Shown here: positions 12,233 to 23,459 of the stretch, piece after piece
How the letters are laid out: each line of letters begins with the position of its first letter
How positions within the stretch are numbered: position 1 is the stretch's first letter
NCBI GenBank assembly: GCA_012932865.1
Contig: SAXG01000025.1
Span: forward strand, 558,001-622,000
DNA: 64,000 nt
Direction: 5' to 3'
Source of the DNA: Amylostereum areolatum
Taxonomy: Eukaryota > Basidiomycota > Agaricomycetes > Russulales > Stereaceae
Notes under the pieces: model-generated
Told to the model about the DNA's origin: nothing
Seen by the model: only the letters and a program-made list of their open reading frames with translations
The model's database searches: none
Position numbers and translations under genes: made by a program

Positions 12233-15200
12233 ATGATGTACGCTACGAGCCGGTCGTCCTCCTCGACGGAGGATGCCGGGGATGCGCGTCTGGCGGCGGC
12301 GAGCGCGCGGCGGGACCGCGACGCGCTCACGATCAACACGAGCGGGGCTCCGGGCGTCGGCGGGCACCAGAAGAAGAGCAGCCTGTTCGGGAGTTTCTTC
12401 GGGTCTGCAGCGAGCCTCCTTTCCGGCGGCGTTTCGGACGACGCTTTCGAGTCCGAGTCCGAGGAGCCCATGGTGGGCGGGTGGCCGAGTGCGTCGCATG
12501 CACGCGCGGACCGTGAACGAACGGAGCGCGAGCGGCTGGAACGCGAACAACAAGAGCGCGAACGGGAGGAGGCGCGGGTCGCTGCTGTCAAGGCGGAGAT
12601 GGAAGCTCGGGAGCGTGCTGCCCGAGTCCAGGCGGAAGCTGAAGCCAAAGCCAAAGCTGAAGCTGACGCCAAGGCCAAAGTGGAAGCAGAGGTGAAGGCG
12701 AAGGTGGCTGAGGCGAAAGCAAAGGCTGAGGCTGAAGCGAAGGCCAAAGCTGAGGCGGAAGCCAAGGCTGCTGCTGAAGCTAAGGCCAAAATCGAGAAAG
12801 CGAAGGCAGACGCAGACGCGAAAGCCAAACTCGAAGCTGAAGCTGCTGCCCTCGCCGAAAAACGCGCCCGTGTCGAAGCCGCTGCCAAAGCCAAAGCCGA
12901 GGCGGACGCTGCCAAAGCCAAAGCCGAGGCCGAAGTCAAAGCCAAGGCCGACGCTGAAGCCAAAGCTGAGGCCGAGGAGCAAGCCCGTCGTCAAGAGGAG
13001 GAGCGTCTAGTCGCCGAGAAAAAGGCCGAGGAGGCCCGTATCGCCACCGAGAAGGAGCAGAAGCAGAAAGCGAATGAGGAGCGCATTGCAACTGCTAGGA
13101 AGGCCCGACAGGAGAAGGCCGAGGCCTTGTTGAAGGTGAAGGCGGAGCGCGAGGATGTCGCACGGAAGGCAAAGGAGGAGTCCGACCGCAAGCGTGCGGA
13201 GGAGAAGGCCAAACGCGATGCTCAAGTGGAGGCTGACCGCAAGGCGAAGGAGGCAGCGGAGCAGAAGAAGCAGGAGGAGGCGAAGAAAGCCGAGCAAGAG
13301 GCAGCGGCGAAGAAGGCCCAAGAGGAGGAGGCTGCTCAGCGCAAAGCCAAAGAGGAGGAGGAACGCAAGGCAAAGGAAGAGGCCGAACGCAAGACGAAGG
13401 AAGAGGCCGAACGCAAGGCGGAGGAGGAGGTCGAACGTAAAGCTAAGGAGGAGGTCGAACGCAAAGCGAAGGAGGAGGCCGAGCACAAAGCGAAAGAGGT
13501 GGAGGAACGAGCGACGCGCGAAGCAGCTGAGCGGAAGGAGGAGGAAGCCAAAGCTAAGGAGGCTGCCGCGCGCTTGGCGAAAGAGGACGCTGACCGCAAG
13601 GCGAAGGAAGCCAAGGAGGAGGCCGAGCGGAAGGCGAAGGAGGAGGAGGCGAAGAAAAAGGCCCAGGAGGAAGCGAAGAAGGCTCAGGAGGAGAAAGAGG
13701 AAGCCGAGCGCAAAGCCAAAGCGGAGCAGGAGCGCAAGCTCAAGGAGGAGGACGAGCAGAAGAAGAAGGCGGCGGAGCAGAAAAAGCGGGAGGAGGACGA
13801 GCGCAAAGCCAAGGAGGAGGAGGAGCGAAAGGCAAAGGCTGAGGCCGATCGTTTGGAGGCCGAAGCGAAGCGCAGGGCTGACGAGGATGCCGCCCGCCGG
13901 GAGCATGAAGAAGGCGAGCGGAAGAAAACGCGAAGAGGACGAACGGAAGGCTCAGGCATCAGCGCGGGCAAAGGAGATCCGGAAGGCTAAGGTGGAGGCG
14001 AAAGCCAAAGCTGACGCAGAGGCGGCAGAGGCGGCAGAGGCCCAGGTGCGTGCAGCGAGGAAAGCAGACGCAGAAGCTCGCGCTGCCGCTTCCGCTGCCG
14101 CCGCCGCGACCGCTGTACAACAGCCAGCCAAGAAGACGACCAGTCCCTGGAATCTAGGCAGCATCCTCCCCGCAACGGCGCCCAACACCAACCCCAAACC
14201 GGCGTCGCCAGCTGCGTCGACCAGAGCAAATGTTTTCGACAGGCTCAAGACGGTTGCTACCAAACCCGGTTCTCCACCAGAGCAGCCTCCGACGCCGTCT
14301 TCCCCTGCTCGTTCAGCGACCCCTCGCCAAGGTCCTGCAAATCCCCCTGTCGTTTCTTCCCCTGCCCGCGCATCCCCCGTCCCAAAGGTCCCCTGGGCGG
14401 CGGTCGCGGAACACAAATCGCGCTCATCTACTCCGGTACCTCAGACGCAGCCGTCTGACCTCTCTACCACGACGGCGGTGTCCACCGCTTTCTCAACCGC
14501 GTCCGACGCGACACTTGCTCCTCTTGTGGACGTTTCTCTGGCCAAAGGTGCGCTCGTCTTTTCAAAATGCACCACCTGATTTCCGCTAATCATTTTATGC
14601 TTCAAGGTTCCGACACGCCAAAGGACTTCGTCAAGCCGGATAAGTCCTCTCCTGCCCCCCTTCCTCCCGTCGACATTCTCCCGGACGCAGCCGACAAGGC
14701 CTCGACACCCAAACCGCCCGCGAAGGACGCGAAGGACACGACGCCCGTGCCCTCGACCAACGCGTCCGGAGAGAAGAAGGACGAGAAACCCGCTCCGACG
14801 AAGCCTGCAGACGCAAGCGGTCCTCCTCCCCCTCCCGTGAAGGATGAAAAGCCTCCCGCGAAGGAGTCGGCCAAGGAGGGCGTTTCTAACGCTCCCGCGC
14901 CCAACGCAGCGTCCGCAAAAGTCGAGCCTGCAGTCGACAAACCCAAGGTCTCGGAAGGAGCGAAAACGGAAGACGCTGCTGACAACAAGGTGACCCAGGA
15001 CGCGGCGAAGAAGATAGTCGACGCAGGAGCTCCACCCCCTCCGCCCGCCGACGCAAAACCCAAGGATGCAGCGAAGGCTCCCAGCGAGCAGGCCAAGGAT
15101 GCACCTGCGCCTGTTAAATCGTCCAAAGACGCAGAGACACCGAAGGACGCATCCAAGGATGCGAAACCAACAGAGTCGGTCAAGGCAGGGGAGGTCCCCG

Positions 15201-15545
15201 CTACGGGGCAGACGCAGGCAGAAAAGCCGAAGCCCCAGCCTCTTGCGCTCGCGGCACTCAAAAAGGCAGAGCTCAACTCCAGCCCTTCCGAGCCCTCCAC
15301 ACCCGTGAGCGCAACGGCGACTGATGACGAGAAGGACACGACGAAGGGCGACGATGGCGACGATGGCGGCGAAGGCGGCGAAGGCGGCGAAGGCGACGAT
15401 GCGAACAAGGGAGCTTCTGGGGCTGGTCCGGCCAAGAAGAAGAAGAAGAGCAACAAGAGAAAGCCCAAGGGTAAGCACGAAGAGTTGCTCGTATATTGTG
15501 AGAGGCTAACGCAAGTTTTCTCCAGCAGGTGCGAAGACATCTTAA
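12233..15545 (+). CDS. long Ala/Lys/Glu coiled-coil protein, frame broken by one extra A
   Basis: Function unknown. Exons 12233-14547, 14607-15470, 15529-15545; the introns are typical (59 and 58 nt). Order: Ser-rich start, GHQKKSSLFGSFFGSAASLL, acidic patch, then about 480 residues of EAKAKAEAE / ERKAKEEAE repeats expected to form a continuous coiled coil, then an Ala-rich stretch, Pro/Ser/Thr-rich linker, a KDA/KPP-rich region and a basic end (KKKKKSNKRKPKGAKTS). The coiled-coil frame would stop at 13990. Removing one A from the run at 13925-13928 restores one continuous frame (KKREEDERKAQASARAKEI). Either a sequencing or assembly error in a homopolymer or a real frameshift. The first ATG used is only 125 nt after the BTB copy 2 stop, and its basic tail resembles that of the BTB-WW gene at 34.2 kb, so this is probably the C-terminal part of BTB copy 2. 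Confidence 0.75.
12580..13900 (+). repeat. codon-level repeat encoding EAKAKAE / ERKAKEE coiled coil
   Basis: Imperfect repetition of GCC AAA GCC GAG-type units in the first part and GAG CGC AAG GCG AAG GAG-type units in the second. Because the units are multiples of three the repeat keeps the frame, and it makes the opposite strand look open over 300 codons (Leu/Phe-rich), which is a shadow. Confidence 0.85.
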
Positions 15546-17339
15546 TGACCGTCGATGTCGGTCCTGCTCTCCACGACGCCGGAACCATCCCACCTCCGTT
15601 TTCATGACTGAATTGTTTGCTCCCAATCCTTCACTAGTTTCCACGCGCCTCTTCCTGTATCGCTTGCTCTTCCCGTTCTGTATGACCTTCCTCCGCGTCT
15701 CCAACTTGTACTATAACCTCTACTGGATCTTCTGTACCATTCACCACTCTCGTCTCTTAGCCCGGTACCTTTGTCACCCTCCCCCGTCCCTCCGTTCTCA
15801 TTCTCCGCGAATCGCCTCCCCATCTACCAAAACCTCGCCACGGATCTGGATTTCCCACCCTACACTCATCCATCTCCTACCCGTCTGCACTGTGGAATAA
15901 CTGTATCATAGATTCTCTCACGTCTCTTACGGTTTCACGGTTTCGCTCACGGTCACGCCCATTGGATGCTTTACTGACGCACTCACGAAAAATACACGGA
16001 TTTTTTCCCTTCCATTCTTTCGAAGGAGCTTCTGACTTCTCGAGGGAAGGATCGGGGCGCCAAGCCTGCACAAGCTGCTGAGTTTACTTATGGATTAGAG
16101 TTGGGGATGACGAAGGGTGGGTTTTCAATTTTTTTGGTTCTTCGAGCACGACCGTCCGGGGACCTTCCCGCCGGTTGTGGCGAGTTGTCGGAGATGGTTG
16201 CAACTTGAACTGCAAGCGGACCCATACTCGCACACGGCGACCGGAGACGACGGGCGTGGGCGTAGTCGGAGAAGGACAACGCGCGAGGTTCTCCCAGTCG
16301 AGTCGACCGTCTGTGCGCGGCTTCGACGTCATTGCCGTCAATTTTCCCCAGAAGCCCGCCGTCAAAAACGCAGGCGGCAGACGGAAGGCCGACGCGCGAA
16401 CATTGTTAATTAAGATCGTGTCCGCGGGAGAAGAGCAGAGAAAAGCTTAGAGAACTTCGTGGACAAAGAGGAGCAGAAGCAGAGTCACTGAATGCGGACT
16501 GAAATCAGGAGGACCGCTTTGCACGCATCTGATACGATAGCAGGAACGGCTGGAGCGATACCGTGAGAGGTCGGATGGGGGAGGTTAAGGCGGGGGAAGG
16601 TGCGGTCGGGTATGAGGTTGGTTGCCGTCGATGGGATGGTGGGCGGAGATGACGGCTGGCGCTGTTATTGTATCAACGATACACATATGAAGGTGAGAGA
16701 GCGGCGATGAGCCATCATCGAACAGAAAAAGGACACCGCATGTCTTGCAATCCAAGGGAATGTCGACGGCGCACCGCGAGCTTGCGGTTTCGCGGTTCGA
16801 ACGCATTCGAACTGTCCACCGAACCGTCAACGCGTCAACGTTCGACGGTGCACGAGCGCGACTTCGAATTGGAAGCCTTCGCTGAGAGTCGAGACGCAGC
16901 ACGCGATGCACTTCCCGCCTTGTACCCTTCGGTTCGAACATTGCGGTAACGGCATGCCGATCTTTCCGCGGTATTCCATGGCTAGCATTATTGGATGCAG
17001 ATAATGGATATAGAGTATAGATAGGACACGCGCACGCCACGCACGAACCATTGGACCGCGGGTCACTTGAAAGACGGGGAACGAGCATAGGTCATGAGTT
17101 GTTGGTAGATAAGAGAGCTGATGGCGAGAGCGAGGGCTAGAGCGAGATGATGCGGTCGGACAGTAAGAGTCGGTATTCCGTGAGACACGGTACGTCGAAG
17201 CGAGCAGATTTCTGCGAAGAACGCGTTGATGTTACCTAGGTACGACGTTAGCGTCGAAGGTCCGCTGCCAGAGAGAAAAATCGACGCACTAAATAGTTAC
17301 GGCTCTTGTCGACGCTTCGAGCCAGCGCAGATCGAGAGG
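15546..17339. other. intergenic, no gene seen
   Basis: About 1.8 kb between convergent genes. Open frames on both strands (for example 16585-17088 minus) have no coding bias, motif or splice support. A T-rich stretch after 15600 fits the 3' region of the coiled-coil gene. Confidence 0.5.
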
Positions 17340-17789
17340 TCATGAGGACGGCGAGGTCGACGCTTCCCCCTTCAGCTCGCGTTGGGCTGCATTGGAAACG
17401 GGGCGCGAGTTAACAGACGTTCAGAAGGTGCGCGAGCCGAACTCACCGCGGTCCCAATCGCGCTGCTCCCACTCGTCCCTCCGCTCCCCCTCCGCCTTTC
17501 CGACCGTCCTCCCAAACAGCACCTCTTTCCACCCGATCGCCTTGTCTTCTTCCCCGATATTATCCGGGTTTCCTGCGCCTTCCCTCGCGAGCTTTCGTAG
17601 ACGCGCCACCTCCGCGTCGGACACGACCTCGCCCGCGCGCAGACGCGTGGTGAGATCCTCGAGGATAGAAATGCGTGCGGAAAGGATTTGCTTGTCGGAA
17701 GCGGCGGCACGGCGGGCCCAAAGAAGATGCACGGACAGAGAACTAAGAGCGACAGAGTAGACGAGTTCGGGAAGATAACGGCTGGCCAT
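17340..17789 (-). CDS. small conserved-type membrane-anchored protein
   Basis: 129 residues from two exons, 17789-17447 and 17386-17340, with a 60-nt intron (GTGAGT ... AATGCAG). The N-terminus MASRYLPELVYSVALSSLSV is a hydrophobic anchor, followed by a charged helical region (ILEDLTTRLRAGEVVSDAEV, RLRKLAREG) and a Trp-containing end, AIGWKEVLFGR and EWEQRDWDRAQRELKG. The general build (short N-terminal anchor, then soluble helix) suggests an organelle membrane protein, perhaps mitochondrial; I know of similar small hypothetical fungal proteins but no function. Divergent from the gene at 18536. The 395-codon frame overlapping it on the same strand is a shadow. Confidence 0.7.
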
Positions 17790-18535
17790 GGTTGGGCAAA
17801 AGAGTCGTGCTCCGCCGACGGAGGAGACAGGGAGGAGGTGAGGGCAAGCAGTGCGAGCCTCAGCGGGAGACTCGGACCGCCGTCACGCGCTCGGTTCGGT
17901 TGGATCGCCATGGCATGGGTCCTGCCGACGGTCCACGGGCCTCCAAACCGGTCTACGATCTGGGCGAGTCTATCTATGGCGCACCGACCTCCTCCTGGGT
18001 TCTCCGTCCTGTCGCCATAAGTGGAGATGGCCCTTGCGATTGAATATATTATTCTGTCACTGTCAGGTCGAGGCGACAGACAGAGTTGCGTGGGAGAATG
18101 CAACTCTCTTTCTTGTTCGTTCCTCCGGCGAAATGTGCTCCTTACATGCACTCTCAACCACCTGGCACCAGCGTTCCGAACAGGGCACCCGCCGTACGTG
18201 GCTATCAAAGAGACAAAACCGGGCGTGTGAGGAAGGTGAGACAGGGTAAGGTCCCAAATACTCGAATAGAGTGGATCAGAAGGAGCGTGATGTGGTATGG
18301 AGGCCCGACGGCGGTCCCGGGTTCGAGCGGGGGAAACGGACGGACTGCGTCTGCGCCTTGGTTGAGAGGTTCGCGAACTCGAAGGCCTTGCCGAATTCTG
18401 AATCCAATTCGAAAACCCAAACCCACGCTTCCCTCGTCTCTCAAATACGCTCCTTTCCGCCACCCCACGCGCCCCTCCTTTCCCCCTCTCCGCCCTTCTC
18501 CCGCCCTCCCCTCTCTCTCTTTCCTCCCGACAGCC

Positions 18536-19464
18536 ATGGCCACCACCGTCGACAGCCATCCCGAGGCCCTCGAAAAGGTTTCTCTCACCTGCTCACCCAC
18601 CTCCGAACACCGCTCACGCGCACCCCCACAGATATTCCAAAAGCTCGAGGCCGAGAGCGAACGTCGCGCACGCGAGGAAGAGGGCACAGGCTCCCTGGGC
18701 GGCACCCGCTCACAGAAACAACGGAGACGAACGAGCGTGTCCATATCGCGCTTTGGACAGGTACGTGGCCGTCGCATCCTCTATCCCAACCTCGCTCACG
18801 AACCCGCGCAAATAGGTCGACGACCCGTCCCTGCGGACGACAACATTCAGCCTCCCGTCGACCCCGGCCGCGCTCACCACGCCCCCGATGTACACCGCGT
18901 CCCAGCACCATGTGCGTCCCACATTTCCTCCCTCGCTCATTACCCCGCTGATGACGCGCACAGGTCCAAAGCTCGGATTCGCTAGAATCTACGTCGACCA
19001 TCGAGGGCACGCCCGAATGGCGGCGCGAGTCAGAGCACGTCACGCAGGTGCATCGCATCGCCGCGCGGCAGAGCATCTCGCGTAGCGTGGGCGGCATCCT
19101 CCAACGCACGCTTTCGCGCTCGCGCTCGAAGAACAGCCTTACATCCGTCGGTATCGACAACGTCATTATCGGCGTTGTCGTCGAGGAGAACGCCACCGTC
19201 GAGCACCGCGAAGACGAGCACGACGTGCCTCGGCCGGAGAGCCGCGCCATGGTCTACGCACACGAGTCAGAGCCCGCGCAGCAGCAGCAGCAGAGGCATC
19301 TGCGCACACAGGCGTCTAGGATGACCATTGCAGGCGGCATCGCTCCATTGGAGAAGGAGAAGGAAAAGGAGAAGAAGGGCCTCATGGGCTTCGCGGCGGG
19401 ATTGGGGCGGAAGCTGCGAGCGCGGAGTCAGACCGTCGTGCACGCGGACGGTCGACCATCATGA
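18536..19464 (+). CDS. hypothetical basic, Ser/Arg-rich protein
   Basis: Not recognised. Four exons splice cleanly (18536-18577, 18632-18760, 18816-18911, 18964-19464) to 255 residues. The first intron has an atypical GTTTCT donor; the others are GTACGT and GTGCGT. Visible features: KLEAESERRAREEEG helix, a basic phospho-site-like stretch KQRRRTSVSISRFG, QSISRSVGGILQRTLSRSRS, a hydrophobic core SVGIDNVIIGVVVEEN, a Gln run, and a Lys/Glu run before GLMGFAAGLGRKLRARSQ. No membrane segment or signal peptide. RRRTS and SRS clusters suggest a phosphorylated regulatory protein, but that is a guess. It shares a divergent promoter (about 750 bp) with the small gene at 17.3-17.8 kb. Confidence 0.72.
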
Positions 19465-19965
19465 CCATTGTCGTCGCCTTTGCCGTTTTTCTCCTTGTCG
19501 CCCCCTTGCCTCTATCTATGCACTTCGTTCGTCCGTCGTCTTTTTTCTCTGGTGGTACTCCGGCTCTTTCACTCCCCTAGCCCCTCCCATTTCCCCCCCT
19601 TTCCCCCCCTCAGCTTCGTCTCATCTATCCGCATCTAGCATCTTGTCCCCATCTATCTATCCTCGTCGCATTTCAGCTCTCGCTTGATCCCTCCGCACCT
19701 ACATTTACACCTCCACTTTCCCTAACATCCCTGCCGCGTTGCATGCGCACGCTGGCGTCCTGCGCACCGGTTTTGGTCCCCCTTTCGCCAGCAGGCCTGC
19801 ACATCGACCCCCTCCTCCAATGTTTCATTAGTGTCCCCCAACCAACCAAATGCATCCATTCTCGTCGTACTGCTCGGTTTCAATCTAGACATTTATTCAA
19901 AGATCAGACATTTCCGACACTGCAATGAACACTTGATCAATATTCAATATTCGATACTTACATTG

Positions 19966-20042
19966 AGCGTGGTAGTGCAGTGGTTATTCTGGAGGATCCT
20001 GCGCCGCCGAGTCGGCGAGGCGCCTGTTCGCTGACACTCACG
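19966..20042 (+). pseudogene. tRNA-Gln-like relic
   Basis: From 19973 the sequence TAGTGCAGTGGTTAT differs by one base from the D-arm/A-box of the intact tRNA-Gln at 21433, and GGATCCTG follows at exactly the same distance (21 nt) as GGATTCTG (anticodon CTG) in the intact gene. The acceptor stem and T-arm do not fold properly (a GTTCGCTGAC remnant stands where the B-box should be). So it reads as a decayed or partial tRNA copy, not a working gene. Confidence 0.4.
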
Positions 20043-20247
20043 GGCCAGCGGTTCCATGAGCGGCGTCTACTGACAACAGCGTCCATCCAGTCTCCCAGAG
20101 GCAGACGAGATGATTCGTCAACGCTTTTCAAGTTCAGGATCTTCTTGGCGCGACCCCCCGTGTTCTGCGAGCACAGACGAGCGGCGCGTTCACATCGTGT
20201 CCTGACGCGACCCCTGCCTTTCATTGCCCACCGGCGAAGCCGAGCGC

Positions 20248-21403
20248 ATGGCCGTCTGGACCTCCGAGCAGTACGCAACATATCAACTCCCCCTCGCAAG
20301 GCGCTTCTACCGTCGAGTCGAAAAGTGCACAAACTTGGCCGGACACATGCGCATCTGCAAGCGGTGGAAGATCTACGCCTCCCGCGAGTTTCGCCACACT
20401 AGCGTCGCCCTCGAGATCACGAAAGAAGCTCTCGTCCTCGCCCGCGCCCCACCCCAGGTAAGCCACCCGTCCTCTTGCCGCCCATCTCCTTCCGTTGACG
20501 CGACCCCCAGGACAGGCCAGGGGATTCCTCCGTGACCTCGCCCTCTCCCACAAGGGCTACAACGGCCCATATCTGAGCGCGGTCGCCGTGATCGGTCACG
20601 CAAGCTCCTCTATGCACTCCTAGAACCGCTATACCGACCGCATTTTCACCGATCTCGAGGTCCGCGATGTCAAGGACTACCTCTCCACAGCGACGAGATG
20701 CGCTCGCTCGCGCCGCTCACCACCGCTTCTGAAGAAAAGGTGACGCCTTCCCTCTCTGCACATGGGCCACCCTGCTGACCGTACCGTAGACCGCCCTCGG
20801 ACACGATGACATGGTCCTGCTCACTCGCATCGTGTGGGAACACTTCATTGGCTCTCGCACCCCTCGCATGGCCATCCAAGACATCTGCATCACCGGTACA
20901 CTCTACTTTTTCGGCGAGCGCATCGGTTCTTACGTCGAAAGTGGAGCCCAGCGGGGTTCCAACGAGGCTGCAAAGTACCGCGACATGGCCTGGTGGATCA
21001 TCCCCAACCCCTTCCTCTGCTCGTCCTCCTCTTTACCGTTCGTCTCCTCAAGGGCATGCGTCGCGATGACTCGAAGAAAAAGAGCCTATCCCTGGTGGTT
21101 GCCGAAGACCCCGCGCATTGCGCCACTTATCCCCTCATCTCCTATCTCCTTTCTCACTCTCGCCGAGTCGCCCTCGTCACCTTCGTCCAAAACATCTTTA
21201 AGCCCAAGCACTCCGTTACTCAACAACACTGTCTCTCCATTCGCCCCGAAAAGATGCACACCGTTGTCTTCCGTGACGAGATCCTCTCCCATAATGGCAA
21301 TGACTGGACCATATCCCCTACCAAAGCCATCCCTGCACTCTGCTGGTGTATACGCTGCACATCTTTATTCCAGAGAATCATTACCATGATGCGATTGTAT
21401 TGA
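20248..21403 (+). pseudogene. decayed DUF3435-type tyrosine-recombinase-like gene
   Basis: Pieces of one protein can be read in order but in different frames. They are: an N-terminal part (20248-20457) ending ALVLARAPP; ARGFLRDLALSHKGY, followed after 20 residues by an in-frame TAG at 20622-20624; then DRIFTDLEVRDVKDYLSTAT; MRSLAPLTTASEEK; HDDMVLLTRIVWEHF; FFGERIGSYVESGAQRGSNE with KYRDMAWWIIPNP; and, in another frame, FTVRLLKGMRRDDSKKKSL with EDPAHCATYPLISYLL. The order RxGxxxES..RGSNE..Y.D..., RLLKGxRxDDSKxK, EDPxHxxxxP is the pattern of fungal DUF3435 proteins, relatives of the tyrosine recombinases of mobile elements. At least one stop and two frame changes break it. It ends 22 bp before the intact tRNA-Gln. 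No terminal repeats were recognised. Confidence 0.6.
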
Positions 21404-21425
21404 GCCAATTGCCTCCTACGATCAC

Positions 21426-21519
21426 GGCTTTGTAGTGTAGTGGTTATCACAGCGGATTCTGATGCCGCTTCCCGCGAATATCACTTCCGCTAACCCAGGT
21501 TCGAGTCCTGGCAAGGCCT
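21426..21519 (+). tRNA. tRNA-Gln(CUG) with a 22-nt intron
   Basis: Acceptor GGCTTTG (21426-21432) pairs with CAAGGCC (21512-21518), with one G-U pair. The A-box region TAGTGTAGTGGTTATC, anticodon stem GCGGA/TCCGC, anticodon CTG at 21459-21461, T-arm CCAGGTTCGAGTCCTGG and discriminator T are all present. The stem closes only if 21463-21484 is removed, an intron in the canonical place one base 3' of the anticodon. The mature tRNA is 72 nt. Confidence 0.93.
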
Positions 21520-22679
21520 TGGGGTGGCCCTTCGACAGACTCTTTTTATTTGCACCCACTCACTCACGAGTCACCATGTAACATGTTCATTGCATTATAT
21601 TTATGATTTTATCTATGGACTAATAGACTATGGTCATTTCATTGTCCCGGACTCCCTGATAGTGAGTGATACTTATTCATAGAGCAACAAACAACTGAAC
21701 ATGTTTGACCCTCCCCGATACAATAATATCTAAGAGCCTGTTTAAAGCGTGATGATACAGACTAAACACTAAGAAGTTCAACATTCAGTGCACTGAGACG
21801 GGGGATCCGAAGTAATACTTTCAAAGGAGACTCGCAATGTGATGATGCTCTTATAATTTTGCCACTAGCTGGTGAAACCTCGCTCGTTGCTCGCAAGGGC
21901 CCCGCCGATTGGGCCCCGGAAACAATAACCCCTTGTGCCACCCCCCCCCCCCCACTCGGCGGCCGAACGCCTATATATTTCCTGTCGCCTTCTTTCAGAT
22001 ATACTGACACACCCAGAACGATGCTCGTTGATTACACCCTCCCCCAACTGGACGTCGCTGCACAGCCGGCGCACTACAAGGGCAACAATAAGGACGATAA
22101 GATGTACCGTCAAGCACCTATCACAGCGCCTTTCAGGGCCTGGCATGCGTACACGGGCGACACGGGTGACACGGGCGACACGGGTGACACGGGCGAAACG
22201 AACGACACGGGCGACACGGGCGAGCTGCAGCAGCAGGTACGGTATATACCGCACGCTACCACACCGAACTGATTGACTCTGTGATGACAATGGGCACCTT
22301 CATGTGGGACAGGGGTTCGTAGGGCCGGAGTCAAAAGACGTGCGGGAGGTGGACGGCGGGCGAGTCACCCGACACGAGAGTGGATGGATGGCGAGACTGA
22401 TGAAGAAGATCAGGAGGGAGACTCAGAGGGGGCGAGCCAACTAGCCGCAGTCATCGTGTGCGGGCACTATCGAATCAATCCATCAAATTGGCTTCAAGAT
22501 CGGAAGCATGTTGGTCAAGCTGCCTGCCTCACAGTACTCATGATATAAGTACTGTGGTGGACTACAGGGGTCGGGATCAGCAGATCGAACCAGTGATAGG
22601 CGGCCTAATACACAATCGCATTTAGCGCCACCGGATCGAACATACAAATAAAAGAGAAGCTATGTAACTCACCGCCTGG
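21520..22679. other. intergenic; short doubtful frame with a TGD repeat
   Basis: No supported gene. A plus-strand frame from the ATG at 22021 to 22272 (83 codons) is preceded by a TATATAT at about 21970 but consists largely of a nine-base repeat and has no recognisable domain. A run of 14 C occurs at about 21942-21955. Confidence 0.4.
22151..22224 (+). repeat. nine-base tandem repeat (GACACGGGY)
   Basis: About eight near-perfect nine-base units, encoding Thr-Gly-Asp repeats in one frame. One unit is altered (GAAACGAAC). A typical unstable minisatellite. Confidence 0.85.
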
Positions 22680-23459
22680 CTAGTTCCTCCTGTCAATGAT
22701 CTCCTGAACCCGCTCCCTACCCCCGCTCTCCCAATCATCCGCGCAAAACGACAGCATCGCGCTATCCCGTCCGCCCACAGACCCCTTCGGATCCCCCTCT
22801 CTCGGCGCGATCCCATTCCCATACTTGCCCTCCGGTAGGACCCACATCCAGCGCAACGTTCCCTCGCGCCGAAATCCCATTCTTTGTCCCGCCCCGAGCG
22901 ACGGCGCATTCTCGGGGTGCGCGGCCCATTGCACGCGGCGCAGGCCCAGCCCGCGCGCGGGCGCTGTCGGGAGCTCCAGGCAGTAGCGCAGGAGCGCGCC
23001 GACCGCGTTGGACGTGACGTGCGTGCGTTGGAACGCGGGGAAGACGACGATCCAACCGATCTCGGCGGCCAGGTTCGCCGCGTTCGTGTTGTGCAGCGAG
23101 AGCATGCCCGCGAAGCTCCCGCCCAATTCGGGGTGCGCCGCGTCCGGTCGCACCTTGTCGATGATGGCGAACGCGGACCAGGCGGGATCGCGCCGGACGC
23201 GGCCCTCGAAGAAGGACAGCACGTCCGCGAGCGTGCGGTGGTGCGCGGGCAGGTATTTTAGGAGTTCGGGGTGCGCGAGGACTTGGTCGAGGTAGACCTG
23301 CGCGTAAAGGCGCGGGATGAAGGGCACGAGCTTGATGCGCTCGGTTTCGAGGCTCGGGAGGTGGAGCGGGAAGACAAAGTTGATGTCGTACGGGTCGGGG
23401 CCGTAGTTCGTGCCGAGGTCCTCCGTGAGCGGCGCGGTATGCAGGTTGACGAAAGACAT
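22680..23459 (-). CDS. GNAT-family N-acetyltransferase
   Basis: Single exon, 259 residues. RimJ/RimL-like GNAT (Acetyltransf_3 type). N-terminal LETERIKLVPFIP is the usual first strand of this subfamily; WSAFAIIDK and GGSFAGMLSLHNTN are strands 2-4; the acetyl-CoA region follows as AEIGWIVVFPAFQRTHVTSN; then LRRVQWAAHPENAPSLGAGQ and RMGFRREGTLRWMWVLPEGK, the C-terminal family stretch. Acceptor substrate unknown (small molecule or protein N-terminus). Start chosen at the first ATG; no intron needed. Confidence 0.9.
   Translation of the reverse strand: MSFVNLHTAPLTEDLGTNYGPDPYDINFVFPLHLPSLETERIKLVPFIPRLYAQVYLDQVLAHPELLKYLPAHHRTLADVLSFFEGRVRRDPAWSAFAIIDKVRPDAAHPELGGSFAGMLSLHNTNAANLAAEIGWIVVFPAFQRTHVTSNAVGALLRYCLELPTAPARGLGLRRVQWAAHPENAPSLGAGQRMGFRREGTLRWMWVLPEGKYGNGIAPREGDPKGSVGGRDSAMLSFCADDWESGGRERVQEIIDRRN

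Noticed and set aside
13007..13906. 300-codon Leu/Phe-rich open frame opposite the coiled coil, resembling a membrane protein
   Set aside because: It is the antisense of GCC/AAG/GAG repeats; the Leu, Phe and Ser richness follows from reversing the EAK codons.
17372..18559. 395-codon open frame on the minus strand
   Set aside because: It overlaps two better genes. The in-frame small gene at 17789-17340 splices cleanly and has a membrane anchor and coherent codon use; the long frame is Arg/Ser/Pro noise from GC-rich DNA.
20248..21403. an intact Starship-type mobile element
   Set aside because: Only a broken recombinase-like gene of about 1.2 kb is present, with no cargo or terminal repeats recognised.
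22021..22272. small plus-strand frame with Thr-Gly-Asp repeats
   Set aside because: The protein is mostly the minisatellite; no family, no splice evidence. Kept only as a repeat.
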